DNA of 64,000 nt from NCBI GenBank assembly GCA_009801085.1, contig VNWV01000006.1:2294001-2358000 (forward strand), written 5' to 3'. Origin of the DNA: Lasiodiplodia sp. COLG20 (taxonomy: Eukaryota; Ascomycota; Dothideomycetes; Botryosphaeriales; Botryosphaeriaceae). The notes under the pieces are model-generated. The model was not told where the DNA came from and did not search any database. It saw only the letters and a program-made list of their open reading frames with translations. Both the position numbers and the translations under genes were made by a program. Below, one piece after another: positions 1-13,373 of the stretch; the first letter of the stretch is position 1, and every line of letters starts with the position of its first letter.

Positions 1-3000
1 TGGTGAGTATATGTCTACGCTCCTCTTGGTACTGATAGTTCTTCGTGCTGCACTGTCTGAGGGAATCCGCCTCATCAACTTTTTGAAGATCGAGAGCTTA
101 GTGTCGGTGAGGAGGCTCCAGGATGCGAGTTGCCAAATATGATTTGTATATACCCCCATTGCCAATTCAGAGTTCAGGATCAAGGATGGAAAGCCGGCCG
201 TAGAATCCCATGCATCGACCGTAATGAACTGCCCGAGGGGGTCAGGAGTTGGCCGGTAGCCCTTATGCAGAAGATAGGCCAGGACTTCACTACTCGATGA
301 TCTTAGAGCGGCATCGAGAAAACTATCCTTTGTAATGCTTCCCCCACGAATATTAGGCCCGTGTTGCTCAAGTGCAATGAACGCCTCGAGCTGGCCAGCG
401 TAAACAGCCTCCAATGCTGGTGTGTAGTCAAATGCGTCGGAAGAACACGGGTTAGCACCACAGGCCAATAGATTCTTAAGGACTGCGATTGAACCCTTGT
501 TTGCTGCCTTGTGGAGGGGTGTTTCCAGTTGCCGGTCTCTGCTACCGATATTGGCTCCGAGTCGGATGAGGATACGGGCCGCCTCCTCGTTCCCAACAAT
601 AGCAGCAACATGCAGGGGAGAGCAGCCATCCAAATCATCTTCAGGATCAGCATTGAAGATCCAATGAGGCCCACGATCCTTGCTGGTGTTGACCGGAAGG
701 TTCAGAATCGATGACACTGGGCTGTTGACGCTGGGATACTGGGTCTTGGGACAGTCTGACTGCTTCGCAAAAGATCTATCATCCACACCCAGATAATGCT
801 CAAGTAAGAGCTGGAGTCCTGGATTGTTCTTTCGTGCGACTGCAAAATGGAGCGGATGGATGGCGTGACCGAGGTGCAAGTCTCCGGGGATACTTTTGGA
901 GAGGATGGTGCGTAGTGCTCCCATAAGTGAGTCGTCTCGGAGGGCAAGATGCACGGCAGAGGCTCCAGGGTAAGCCGAATCGCCGCAAGTCTCGCCACCG
1001 AAGTCCATGCCTTTTTCAATGAATAGATCAACCAGGTCTGGATTCTTGGCCTCCAATGCCTCAAGTAATGGAGAGCAACCGCAGCAGCCGTGGTGGCCGT
1101 AGCTCATCGAGATGCCACAATCGAGAAGCTGGATGACAGTGCCCCTGTCCCCTGCAAATATTGCATCTGACAGAGCTGTGAAAGCTCCCGAGACATACGC
1201 GCGTTGATCTGAGCTACAAGTTAGTATTCAGAACTGTATTTGCATCTGAGCAGTCCAGAATACGGGGCAGGGTAGTGCATATCTGCGTTACATACCTATT
1301 TCAGTGGTTCTGTTTTCCCGTAGAATTTTAGCAACTTCAGTATGATTATGCATAAGAGCCAATAGCTCTGGTAAACATCCGGAACTGTCGGAGAAATGCT
1401 TGCATCCACACTTGATCAGCTCCCGGATGATACCCTCAAAGCCATATTCTGCCGTATAGTGGAGAGGACTGCGTCCCTCTTTGTCCTGAGCATCCGTATC
1501 GGCTCCATTAGAAATCAGGAGTTTGACCATCGAGAGATGCCCATATATGCAAGCATAATGCAAGGGCGTTTTTCCAGAATGGTCTCGTGCATCGACTTCC
1601 GTATCCTTTGACAAAAGATGCTGGCTTGATTCGACATTGTTGGCGATTGACGAAAGGTGCAAAGGTGTATGACCTTTGGCGTTACGGCTGTTCAGGTTGA
1701 TTTGGTCGGCCTGAGATAGAACATCTTTGAGGACTTCAACACTACATGAGACCGCATGAGCGAAGGTACAGCCAGGGAAGATGTGCGTTGATTCGTTTGA
1801 CGTTTCCAAATAGAGGTCAATGGGGGTGAAGTTCTCAACATTAAATGGTCTTAAAGCCTTCAACAAATCTGGACTTTTGCTCAAGGCGGCATAGTGTAAC
1901 GCATTCCGGCCCGAAGAATCTGTTTTCTTCTCATCCGCACCGTGATTGAGTAGAACTTGGACGTGTTTGGTTTTCCCCATTCGTGCAGCAAGGATCAGAG
2001 CGGTGCTGTTGTCTGGTTGACAAACGGCATCAACGTTGGTTCCAGCGGCGATCAACTCTTCCATTTGCTCGATGTTGGTCTCGCTCTTGTTCTCACAGCA
2101 AATGTGAACAAGTGTACGATGACTTCTCTGGAAGGCCCCTGAGATTGCTTTCTCTGGGGATTTGGCTATCAATCGCCTAAATAGAGAAATAGACGCCTGC
2201 GCGTCAATACATATCTCTAGGAGCGAGTTGCCGTTGTTTCCTGGAATGGGCGTTGCTGCATCTCCCGCATGGTCCAGAAGCCGATTTGCTAGAGGGTCCT
2301 GTAACCCTAGGAGAGCCCAAGCAAGCATACGCGATGCTAGGCCTTTGTTCAAGGTCAATGTGGCGCTGTCAGTGCGACCTATTAGCTCCAGGAATAGGTC
2401 CGCAAATTGTGAAAGGTCTGTTGCCGGGCGTCTAAAGGACAATGGATTCCTCAGAAGGACCTCAATTGACGATTCCCTGGTCTGGGCCAAATCGATATCT
2501 GGGATATGATGGAGAAGTATTCGTAGAGCCAAAAATGTCTTGCTTTTCACGAAAGAGTGGCGAAGGAAAAGGACCAAGGGGGTATTCCCGAGCGCGTCTC
2601 GAAGGCCAAAAGATGCAGGAGTGATAAGTAGCGCTAAGAGGAATACCAGAACGGACTCCTCCGGCCAATCTGGTCTGTTTAGAAGAAGATGGGCGGGTGT
2701 CTTCCCATCATTATCAACGGAGCAGACGTCGAGGCCTCGTTCAATAAGTACTCTAGCTTTTTCTGCCACGTCAAAAATCTTGTATTCGCAGCAAAGGTGC
2801 AGTGCGTTGTGACCTTTCTTGTCTGTTAGGCCAATATCAATCTTCCTCGAAAGTACTGATTTGAAAGACTCTAAAGGCAAGAAGACTGCATAATGGATCA
2901 GTCCTCTTCCGGTTCCTGTTTCTATGCCGGAAAGATCGTCTGATACCGAAAGTAGGAGAGAAACGCAATCCTTAGCGAAGCAAAAGGCAGCTGTAAGGAT

Positions 3001-6000
3001 TGGCGTTAGCCCGCGAGAATTTCGCTTTTCTAGGCTTCTCTTTGTGAAACCGTGGTGCTCAAGTAGTACTCGAAGAACGTCGACATTGTTTTGCTCTGCT
3101 GCAAGGTGGTAGATCGTGCATTCGTCGGCGTCCAGATCATCTGGTTTTGCGCCTCGGTCGAGGAGAAGTGATGTCATGGATTCGCCTCGGATCATTGCAC
3201 ATTTATGTAGCGCAGTTTCTCCGTTTACATTACGTTTGCTGAGTTCAGCACCATAGTCCAGCAAAAGTCTGGCAGACGAGTTTGACCCATGCTGAACCGC
3301 CACGTGTAAAGCAGTCTCGCCGTGCTCGGGTGTTGTTGAGTTAACATCCACCAACTTGGCCTCCAGCATCTCTCGAATGGCTCCTGACTCGTCCATGAGA
3401 CTTGCAAAATGGAAGCGCTCCACGTCACTGAATGAGCCAGAAGTTTGTTCGTCGTTGAAATGAGGAGAGTCTTCAAGGGCTTCCCAGCCAACCGGAGCGT
3501 GACTTTTTACAATCTTGCATAAATGTACAAATCTATGCTTGCACGAATCTTCGACATCCTGGGATTGGAAGCAATCTAGGATCGCTCGAACCTGCTGGGT
3601 TCGGCCGACTTTGTGTACCTCGTCCATGATGTCGAGGAATTGTTCGTCTGCCTTTGCCCCCGCTGATAACAAGAGTCTAACAACTTCGTTGACTAGAAAC
3701 TCCTCTTGAAACGGGCGTCGGACTAGGGACAGAGGCGAGTGACTGTTTCCGCCTGCATCGAAGAAACGGCAACTACCGTTCGCGCCGGCCTCTACTATGA
3801 CCCGGAGCACGTCTAAAATCCTCGAGTTAATCCTCAGCATCGGAAAATCCGGATTGTTGGTTATCTCTTCGAACAAGCCGTATTGGATAGCGTCTTCTTG
3901 CAAAAGTACCCAGTGCAACGGAGATCCGAGAGGGCTGACATCGTTAACAGAGCATCCGACCTCGACCAGCCACTTGCATAAAGGCGCATTTTCTATGAAA
4001 GCAGCCAAATACAACTCGGAAGCTCCTTGAAATCGTGTTGCGTTTATTAATCGATTCATATCGTCATAGTGAGGGTGAAAATGTTCCATAAACTGGAGCA
4101 TATAGTCCTGTGCGAATCGCAGGAAGCGCTGGCTTTTCGGTGGCTGGAAGAGCTGTTTCATCTTATCGATGAAGAAAGCATCTGAGCGTGCCTGATACGC
4201 ATAAGCGCCCACAAACCGAATGGCAACTCTCCTGAATGGATATTGACCGATCCAGGTTAGCCATTCGCCGTAGTCTCCGAAAAGTGGTTGATCAAATTCT
4301 GGGAACGTTGCGTATGTTACGCAGACCTTAGTCATTTCGAGCATGCTAGCTTCTTCTGTCAAGAAGTAAGGAACCAAAGCTGGAACATCCAGCCTTGCCT
4401 CTGCCGTCAGGAACTCCTTGACGGTAAAATGGGCAAGCTCCAGCCCAGTGTTGTTTGATGACCTTCGCACAAGGCTGCTACAATGGGTCATGATGGCTCT
4501 AATAGTTGGTTGCCGCGTTGGATCGATATGAGCCATATTTTCTGATATTGAGACAGCAACACAGAGGTCAGCTTCGCTCATCGCATAGTAGCAATAGAGG
4601 AGCCATCGCAGAGTCTTCTGGACAAGTGTTTGTATCTGAGTAGAGCGATTATTAACTCTTTCCAGAATTCGGCGGTAGCTTTCATCCAGGCTGGGAGGTA
4701 AAGACTTCAGCGCGCTTCGCATGTCATATTCGTTTGCTTGCTCGCAAAGGTAATCCATCTGGCAGGCTACCCAGCGAAACCTTTGTTACATCACGTTAGC
4801 AAAGCTAGAACACCAGAAAAGATATATAGCACCTACATCCCATCTGCACCTTCGACCAAAGCCTTCAAAATCTCATCCCTCATACCAGCACTACTCAAGT
4901 CCAACCTCCCATCCATAATACGATTTTCCATTTCACTAGCGACGTACAGCCTCAAATCCTCACTCCGGGCAGAAATTTGGACATGAACAAATTCTTTTTC
5001 CAGTTGTTGTCTGATCACTTCTTCTGACCTTGAGAGCAGAGCAATCTTCGCCTCCTTGCTGCTTTTGGTGAGTTGATCTGACTGGCGGATGAAGCTGGTC
5101 ACTTCGCGGGCGTGGTCTCCACACTCGTCCAACCCATCGACGATCAGATGGATGTCTTCGAAAAATCCATACATCTGGCGGATAGTGTCGACTAATGAAG
5201 AAGCCTCTGGAGATCTCGGCATACGGGACACGGGGTGACAAATTGTGTAGAGTTTCCGGAGCAGTTCAAACGCTCCAACACTCTGCTGAGCGAGCTGTGT
5301 AGCAATAGAGCCGAGGATCTTGACAGGATCTTGGGTGTTTGCGTCTTTGTAGTCGCAATAGAAGTACGCAACGGCGATCCTGCCAATCTCAGCACGGCTC
5401 CATGCTTCCTCGATAATGACGGAGGCCAACACCGTCTTTCCCGCCCCAGGAATGCCGGTAAGCCAAAGCTTAGGCCTGCGTCCATCAATCCATGCGATGA
5501 AGTCATCATCATCGAGCAACCACAGCCCAGTCTCGGGATGCCGGAGTCGCATATTGGTTCTGTGTCGATCCTCTGGCGATTCACTTCCGAAAAAATCGTA
5601 AATGTCTCGCTGTTCCTTTTCCGAGTACAGAGTAGAGAGCTGCGCTTCGAACGCCTGTCTCTGCTCAGCTATCGCGGACTTAATTTCGGCAAGTTTATCC
5701 TGAAAAGATCGGTGGGCTGACAAAACATCTTGAAGTGCTTGGAAGGTATCCGCTGACAGGGCCAGCACCAGTGCAGACTTATGCTGCTCGATTTTTTCCA
5801 AGATCTCCTTGACCTCCTGGGTTGCGAATGGCCACTTGAGCTGCCGCAAAGCCGAATGTGCGCGGCTCAAACCAGGCTCAGACGGGTCATGTTTTTCGAG
5901 TTTCTTTCGTATTTCACCCAGCAACTGAGTACAAGAGTGAACGAGTCGAGGCCGGTAGTCGACGGGACAGTCGTCCGCATCGGCTTCTGCGTTCAGCCGC

Positions 6001-6182
6001 GCAGCAAAGAGAGAGAGGCCATGGAGGGCACCGGAGAGGCTCTGAAGGCTGTCGCAAAGTGATTTTACTTCCTCCGTTGCTCCTTTCGCGGCTTTGATGT
6101 ACTTCACGGCTCGGATAAAAACAATGTCAGCCAGGCTAACGAGCCCGGCTATGCTGGCAGACACAGACAATGGGTCGGTCAT
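1..6182 (-). CDS. NACHT-ankyrin STAND (NLR-like) protein, 3' end cut by window edge
   Basis: Three exons fit in phase: 6182-4837, 4780-1296 and 1208 to beyond base 1, giving at least 2013 codons with no stop. Residues 1-200 are the N-terminal domain typical of fungal STAND proteins (starts MTDPLSVSASIAGLVSLAD). A NACHT ATPase follows: Walker A GIPGAGKT at residues 243-250 and Walker B LIVDGLDEC at about 346-354. The first splice restores the diagnostic GMFRWVACQMD stretch after the NACHT. Most of exons 2 and 3 is ankyrin repeats (for example NARGETALHxx-like units such as HSGKTPLHYACIYGHLSMV). Such proteins are intracellular sensors, by analogy in heterokaryon incompatibility or non-self recognition; the ligand cannot be read from sequence. 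The C-terminus is missing here, so the repeat number is unknown. Intron ends are my reading, exact to a base only if the phase logic holds. Confidence 0.9.
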
Positions 6183-6722
6183 TTCCCAGGTGTGTGGTGG
6201 TGCGTCAAACGGTGAGCGAGTGGCACAAGAATCGACAGAAGCATAGCGGGGAACGCCCAGGCTAATATCTTAGCAGGATGCCACTCGGAACAGCCTCGTG
6301 AGGGAATTACGTTGCGTGTGGCGCAATAATGTAGTCGTCCTTGCCAACCATGTATATCATCTCGTATATCCTGCCGCCAGCTCTTGTTGAGGCCGGATTT
6401 TGGACGACACTCGTCGCATTGATTTGGCTGGCTATTTCAATACGGATGCAGCCAAGCCGTTGAGACGCGTGGCATTCTACTTTAGTTAACCGAGGGTGGG
6501 ATTAACAGGGATTCTATTGGTGGTCCAATCAATGCTGACATCGGCTCCATCAGCTCACCTTGCATGGAGTCTGTTTCATGCCTAGCGCAAATGCAGAATA
6601 TGTATTGCCTCATTTTAGTGTCTAGAGTTTACCGCCAGCGTTCAGCGAAAAGATAGAAAAGTTTTCCAACCCATTCGCAGAGCAATGAAACACCACTCCC
6701 CGGAAGGTTTGGCTGGGTTAAT
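6183..6722. other. Intergenic, upstream of the NACHT-ankyrin gene and downstream of the MFS gene
   Basis: This 540-bp gap holds the presumed promoter of the leftward STAND gene and the 3' flank of the MFS gene. I see no ORF of interest, no repeat and no recognised regulatory motif. Confidence 0.6.
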
Positions 6723-8871
6723 TTACTCGTAACCATAGGTCTCAGGCAATAAGAACTGTACACCGATCGCTGCAGCATAGACACAAATCGAAAGCACTGT
6801 CACAGCATCAGTAACGCGATGATACTTGCTTGAAGGGAAGCAACTCACAAGGGATGTACCGGAACGCAGAGAGATACGCTTTGCGTACAATCAGGCTGAT
6901 GCTCTTTGGAAGCTTTTGATAGAACCTCGAGTCTTTGATAATCTCCTCAATAATCTGTAATCATCAGCAAAACCCCCTATGTTCATGGCTCTACAGTGAA
7001 GTAGCCAAACACGTCACGCCATCATCACATGTACTCACCTCATTCTTGTTCCAACCCGGATCATCCACGCGTTTAGACGGCAGCGCTTTCTGAAGACTCT
7101 CTGTAAATAAGTTTCGCAAGAGCTTCGCAGCCACGTTGGCTCCTATGACGCAGCCGACCTGCTGTGCGAGGTAGTAAGCCGTGACTCCCTCGGCCGAAAA
7201 GCGCCGCGGCGTCGAACGAGCCATGCCGACGAACTGGGCCGACATCGTCCAGCCGAAGGAGATACCGACTATAAAAAGGTATAAGAGCTCAGAGGGGTGG
7301 CGCTCAAGGTCACTGATACCGCCGTTATCGTCTGGGCTACGAGTCCAACGAAATGCAATGCCCAGGTATGCAGCAATGCCGGCAGTGATGAAGATGAGGG
7401 AAGGGAGCTTGTAGCGAGTGAATCTTTGAGCGAGGTCAGTCGTTCATCTGGTCACGCTTCAATGTCAAGACGAACCTAGTAAATATTATACCGGAAGAGA
7501 CACCTCCAACGGCGACCCCAATGCTCGTAGGGAGCAAATGTAGCGCTGCCACGGTATTGCTGGCGCCTTGGCTGTAGATGATGAATGGTACCAGGTGCGT
7601 CACTGTCTGTAACGATGTTAGCAAGTGGATCGTTTTTCAAGATGGGGGTGTCTTACCGCGAATATTCCAAACAAAATCAAAAACTGGATTATACAGAATC
7701 CACCTCCTGCTTTCAATTTTAGTAGTGATAATGGAATCAGTGGGTTTGTAGCCCAAGATCTTTCGATCATGATGAAGGCGAGTGTGGCAACTATGCAAAC
7801 TACCGCCAAACTGATGGTCAAAGGATGCGCCCACGGAAGTCGATCCCCACCCAGATCTATGAATAGAATAAACGCAGTAACAGCGACCATGAAGGTGAGG
7901 ATGCCAGAGAAGTCGATCTCGCGTACGGCTGCGAGCCCCTGTTTGCTCTCTTGTTGGGGCGTTTCTTCTCGTGCCAAGTTTTTCGGTAGGGTGAGCGCGA
8001 TGAATATGGCGCAGCATACGGTGAGAGGACATTGTGCAAGGAAAGACCTATCTTGATCAGTGACCAGAAAGTGATTAGACCGGTGATGTTCGTACCAGCG
8101 CCATCCGACCATGTCAGCGAGCATTGCCCCAAGCGGCGGTCCGGTGCTTCGCCCAATTGTCGCAATCACCGTTACGTAGCTTCGGAAAAGAGCGATTTGG
8201 CGCGGATGTGCGACGTCTGAGAGCATGGTCAGTAGCTACGCAGTGGGAGGTAGAGTGGTATGCCTGCTTACCGGTAATGATGACTGACACAAGTCCGATC
8301 AGGCCTGCGCCTCCAAGGCCGGTGACGAATCGACCGGCGACCGCAACCCAGAGGGATCCAGAAAGTCCACTGCTTTCCATCAGTTTCCAATTTTGATGTT
8401 CGGAGAATTTTGTTTGCGGATCTAGCGTACACCCAGAGATTGCCAACAGCGAACAATGCATACATAACGAGCAATGGATTCTTGCGGCCGTAGATCTGGG
8501 CAAACTTCCCACACTGATTTCTGACGTCAGCGTCACTCGTTTAGCCATTGTCACAATTCCTTTCACGCACAATTGGAAGTGCTATCGAGTAGCCCAAGTT
8601 GTAGCTGATCAGCAGCCAGGATGCCTCTTGCAAGCTGCGGAGATCGGAGCCGACGATGGTGTACATAGAGATCATGAGTGATTCGTCCGCCGAGGCTAGG
8701 AACGCACCTATGTTTCCATGTCAGAATACATTTTTCCTTTCGGTTCAAACCATTTGACTTACCCAAGAGTGTGGCAATAACGCATAGGACACCTCGAGCG
8801 TAGGAGGTGGCTCTCTGGGAGGTACTGTCATCGTGAGGGGGTAATAAGCGCGTCGTCTCTTGGCTCTCCAT
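6723..8871 (-). CDS. MFS multidrug-type transporter (DHA2-like, 14 TM class), ten exons
   Basis: Exons in phase: 8871-8763, 8707-8571, 8513-8431, 8369-8272, 8216-8096, 8047-7657, 7606-7476, 7423-7039, 6954-6849, 6796-6723, giving 544 aa. The ATG at 8871 begins MESQETTRLLPPHDD, a short acidic cytosolic tail, followed by the first helix. The segment GKFAQIYGRKNPLL matches MFS motif A (loop 2-3), and GRFVTGLGGAG and RSYVTVIATIGRSTGPPLGAMLADMVGWRW fit motifs B and C of drug:H+ antiporters. The length and later helices suit the 14-TM DHA2 group, which exports drugs or metabolites across plasma or vacuolar membrane. Substrate unknown. It lies about 26 kb from the siderophore genes and lacks features I associate specifically with siderophore importers, so I do not assign it to that pathway. 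Introns of 48-84 bp are all GT-AG. Confidence 0.88.
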
Positions 8872-11800
8872 GATTTGGCGAAATTATGGCAGAGATAGTA
8901 TGCCGAATGACTAACTGCAAGTATAGCTAAGAGCAATTGCTTGCAGGACGAAGACACATCGACTGGCGTTCACAGTCAATAAGAAGTAAACTGGGTCAAG
9001 AGCTTTGGTTGGTGCTGCCACTGACCAGTCCCCACCAATTTTGTGTACAACGGAGCGATCAAAGCGGGGTCAAAGTCGTGACCCCCTCCCAGAGAATTGG
9101 TCGCGTCATCAATGTTACCCACAGAAAGTCGCATCCCGCAACAGTTCGAGCAGCATTAGATCCGCAGGCCCTCGATGTGAGTAGGATTCGATTGGGTACC
9201 TGTGGCGTTACGGCTAATGAATGTCTCAAGGAACATGCAGCTCTCCGTGGTCCCCAACATATTATGGCTCTCAATCAAACTGGAGCATTCAAATCAAGAC
9301 TAGGGTTTCAATGCGAATGATTTTCTTCCGTAACCAGCATGTACAAGGGGCTATGAGCCGAGATTACATTTACCTATAAATGGTAGATTCATAGAGCGCT
9401 GGGTCGGTGGGTGTCAGATCACACAAAGACATTGTTACATCAGGCGCTAGACGACCTGTGGTGATACGAGTACCCGCGGTCGCCTTGCATGATTCCACCC
9501 TCGCAAGTAGACCGGAATGCCACAGCACGATGTGGTGAGAACTTTTTGCTTCTGCTTGGACTTATGAAAGTACTAACGCGGCTGTGTTCTACGCTCGACT
9601 GATGTTTGAAGATCAATCCTTTTTCGTAACCCCAGGTTCCTTTTGGCCAAACACATTGAACAACTTTTCTTCATCATCGTCATGTCGTTGCCTCAATATC
9701 CATGATGATCAGAGCCAACGACATACACAAAGGTGAAGTCGTGGTTACGCCCGCCTTCAAGCTTTGTGACTGAAAAGAGATGGATAAGATCTTCAAGAAT
9801 GCCTGTGCTTAACAGGTGCAATCCTCTTCGATATCCACAGTAGATCCATTCTGAGGCAAATCCAGACGGCTCAACGATCATTTCAGTCAGCTTCATGCAT
9901 GGAGATTGGATGACGTCTGCAGTGAAAAGACGGTTTGGACATTGAGGAATCCCTAAATGGCGTGTAACACCAACCACCCCGTCCCAAGCCAGTCGCATTA
10001 TCATGAACGTGACTGACGGTCGGAAGGCACACCCGAGGACCAATCATTCACTGCTACACCCAGTCGTGCAGGAGCGGTTCTTTGAACACGTGAGAAAATG
10101 CATGCGCCTTCTTAGCTCTCGACGGAGGTTCCCCCTGATGAACCCATTGGTTCCCAGGTTCAATGGCCTCGATGTCCCACAGATGAAGCCCAGACGTGAA
10201 GGTTCAATTCTGCGATATTTCTCAAGTCATTTTGCGCAATTCGCAGCACCGTCGTTCTATGCCGCGGGGGATAGTCCAAAATCAGGTGCTGATCTCTGTG
10301 AGCGGAATGTGGTCAATGCAACAGCGGGTCCAGACGTGGTTGAACGTCAAGAGGAGAAAGGGAGGCACGCAAAGACCCTTCATGACTAATGACGATTGCG
10401 GTGATGCCGTATTTCCCGTGTCCCGGCAGCATGGGCTGGGCCTTCCGCACTTCCGTCGTACATGGAACGCGAGCGATCATACATTAGCGAGGTAGCCGCG
10501 AGGCGCTAAAAGATGTGGTGGCGTTAGCATCCAATGATTTGGTCGTTCTATCGAGGGAGCAAGGAGTGGCAGCATGGGTATTGTGTGGCTCATCGGAAAT
10601 GTGGCGGAATCATTGTTTCGGAACGACCGGGCTTCCCTTGCTGTCCATTTGCCGAATTGATGACCCTCCACACATGTGAGTTGCACACTGCAATATGAGC
10701 TGAAGGTCTCGCCAATATGTGTACCATGGCTTGATCTTTCGCATATCGTAAATGCAAGTGAACCCAGGGACTATCGTGGTACGATCTCATATTTTGGTGG
10801 GCTGGGGGCCAATGGAGAGTTTTGTTGTTTTCCGGATCGCCAGTAACCCACATTGTCGGTCGTTATGACGCTAATTTAGAGGCCATGTACCACCCATTTG
10901 GATACAATAGCTGGTGGAAGATTTAGAATGTACGACGTGGGCGATCGAACCAAACGACGAACAGCCTGCAGGCATACAGATCGGCAGCAGTGCGGATATC
11001 TGCCGGTGCGATAGGCGGGAGGGGTGCAGGGCAGCCCGATGGAACACAAAACATGAATGACACGGCATCATTAGATCGCGGGACTGCCCGCTCGATTGAC
11101 TAAGACAAACTCGTTGATAGGCTTGATTGCCAGCCCGACTAATCAGTCCAGCCCTTCACAACTTCAACCTCTCGCTCGACGAACGACGCAGACAATCTGC
11201 CGCTTCACATGAGCTTTTTGACCATTCTACTGTCCACCTCGTGGCCCTTGCGCCCTCACACCGGCGACACATCCAGTGCTTCCGAGAAAGACGTCTGCCA
11301 CTGCCGACCGTTGAAACCCACCAGATTTGACAATTCATCTATTGTGCGGCCTCCAATACTCCCCTTACACAAGACACGCATACTCTGAGAGGCTTTATCA
11401 TGGCGAGATGGAAATACACGCGTTGCCTCTCTGAATGAGGTCGTCGAGGTTCCTGAGCATCGTGTCGGAGTCCATAGTGCAATGCATGACTGCGGCGGAA
11501 GCTAAGCCGGTGACGGCAGGTAGAGTAGTAACGAGCTTGGATTTATTTTTTGCTGATAAGAAGGCTTCTGGGGATGAAAAGGGACAATCGTGGTGACGCC
11601 GGTGCTAACGCTGCTGCGGCTTCCACTGAGCCTCTGCTCGATCGACGACCCTCTGGCTTTAGGGCTCGTTGAGACTGTGACATACGGGATCAGCGGAAGG
11701 CTTAAAATGACGTTTCCTACATGTAGTATAAAATGGCAGATCAACTGCGGTGGGCACCTTTCGCAATATTTAGGCTGGAGGGCGGTCTGCCAATGAAACT

Positions 11801-12255
11801 GGGTAGATCATATACACAGTGCTAGACCTAGCTATAATTGGTCTACTACGTGTAGATCAATACCCTGCGCGCGGATCGGCGCGTGACCCGTCCCGCTGAA
11901 GGGACGCTGGCGGTTAGATCTCGGATCTGAGCACGTCCAAAGTGAGATCATCAAGTGGGGCAGCTGAACTCGCACGACAGCTTTCAAAAGCTGAAAGCTT
12001 TAGGTGCACACTCTAGTCGCAAGCTATTTGCGAACAAAGACAAGCGCGTAGCAGATCTCCAGGCCAAGCACCCTATCCAAGCATCGCGTCGCGTCGATAT
12101 ACGGGAATCGGCCCTTTTCTGGTGGCGTCGGGCAGGGCTGCTGAACCTCTCTAGTGCCTCAGGTAGACTATAAAGCTCTCCCCTTCTCGAGGAGAAGAAG
12201 CTATCCTAGCAACAACAACAACGCACCGTTTCACAAGACCATTCATCAGAACAAT
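8872..12255. other. Gene-poor intergenic region (3.4 kb)
   Basis: Reading all frames shows only short ORFs without family features or plausible splicing. The best is a 116-codon minus-strand frame at 9693-10043 that I do not recognise and that could be a degraded gene. The right end (about 12100-12255) is the promoter of the next gene, with a CAACAACAAC-rich stretch just before the start codon, common in fungal 5' leaders. Confidence 0.5.
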
Positions 12256-12848
12256 ATGTCGGACGACGAGTACGGGGCTGAGGCCATGGCCAAAAACCAA
12301 ATTCGGTTCAAGGTCGAAAACCAAACCGGCTTTCAATTGACAGGACAAAGCTGTTTTGCCGATTGGGGAGACTTTGCGGAACCCCCGTCATCTGTAAGAA
12401 ATCTTCTCACTTCTTGGGGTTTCTTCCTGACTTGATTCGACAGGTTGCACCCTATAGTACGGGCTCTGGTGGACATGTTGTCTCCGCTCGGAGCCCGTTC
12501 ACTGGCTCGGCTGGAATGGTGGGCTATGAAATCTCAGCGGGTTCTGAGACCTTATATCTTCGATTTCTTGGATCGAATCCCTACATGAGCGCGAAGGACA
12601 ATTACTCAACCTCGGCTGCCTTGACTGAGGACAGAGGCATCGATCAGGGTAATTATAACTGGCTCTACTATGAGCCGCCGCGGAATGGTGTCTCAAGGCC
12701 GTTTAATGGTGGAACTCTAAAGGTAAAAATTATCTTACAATCATCATTTATGCCATGGGCAGTTGCTAACAAAATTGACTAGGTCACGAGCCACATCGGC
12801 CAGGCCGATGATTGCACCGCCCTTTTTACGGTCACCTTTGAAGAGTGA
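12256..12848 (+). CDS. Small protein of unknown function, beta-sandwich (aegerolysin-like) appearance
   Basis: Exons 12256-12393, 12444-12722 and 12783-12848 give 160 aa; introns are 50 and 60 bp, GT-AG, both phase 0. I chose the ATG giving MSDDEYGAEAM; an in-frame ATG at 12154 would add 34 low-complexity residues. After an acidic start the chain reads as alternating beta strands: RFKVENQTGFQL, a Trp-containing turn followed by EPPSSV, a small-residue-rich stretch ending TGSAGMVGYEI, then FLGSNPYMSAKDNYS. This order (N-x-TG strand, PP turn, G-rich turn before a Y strand, NPY motif) recalls small lipid-binding or cytolysin-type beta-sandwich proteins of fungi and bacteria. That is a resemblance only. 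There is no signal peptide and no transmembrane helix. A structure prediction would settle the fold. Confidence 0.75.
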
Positions 12849-13373
12849 ACAATTAGCGTGGCGCACGGCCTCCTTGTCCATTCAGGGCATAAACGAGATA
12901 GTTATTCAATCAACCATTCCTAAATTTGTTCTTGGTGCATAGCGTAGACTTTCTCGAGCCAGTGATACGTCAGTGACAGTGCTCTGTTAGTCTATTGGCT
13001 TCCGACGCTCCTTGTCTAGAGTGAGGAAGGTGAGCCATAAATGGGTGAATTTGCTGAACATGCTCAGCCCGTAGCTGACTGTTTGCGGCCCTGTTCCGCA
13101 GTTGCAGTCCCGATACAACGTCCCCACCTCGATTCTAGCCAAAAGTCCCACACGACAACGGAGAATTCTAATGAGAATTGCAATGTAGATGCTGAGACAG
13201 AGCACCGGTCTTAAAGAGTAGATATGCAACCAGATATGTAGATGATACCACTTCTTTAATTCCTCTTGATTTCAACGCTATCCTATCTCAGATACACTTT
13301 ATGAGTTGAATCTACTTTTGTCTTTGGAAGGTATTCATCTCCTTCGACAAGGGCTATGTACACACACAACCCC
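12849..13373. other. Intergenic, convergent 3' flanks
   Basis: This 525-bp gap lies between two genes ending towards each other. I see no coding signal and no repeat; the right end is pyrimidine- and C-rich. Confidence 0.5.

Noticed and set aside
6723..8871. MFS gene as the siderophore transporter of the cluster
   Set aside because: It reads as a generic drug:H+ antiporter and lies about 26 kb from sidF with unrelated genes between, so linkage gives no support.
9693..10043. Possible gene on the minus strand (116 codons)
   Set aside because: No recognisable family, no signal peptide and no splice extension; could be a relic, but I cannot support it.
12256..12848. Naming the small beta-sandwich-like protein an aegerolysin
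   Set aside because: The resemblance is in general layout only; key family residues could not be confirmed without alignment.
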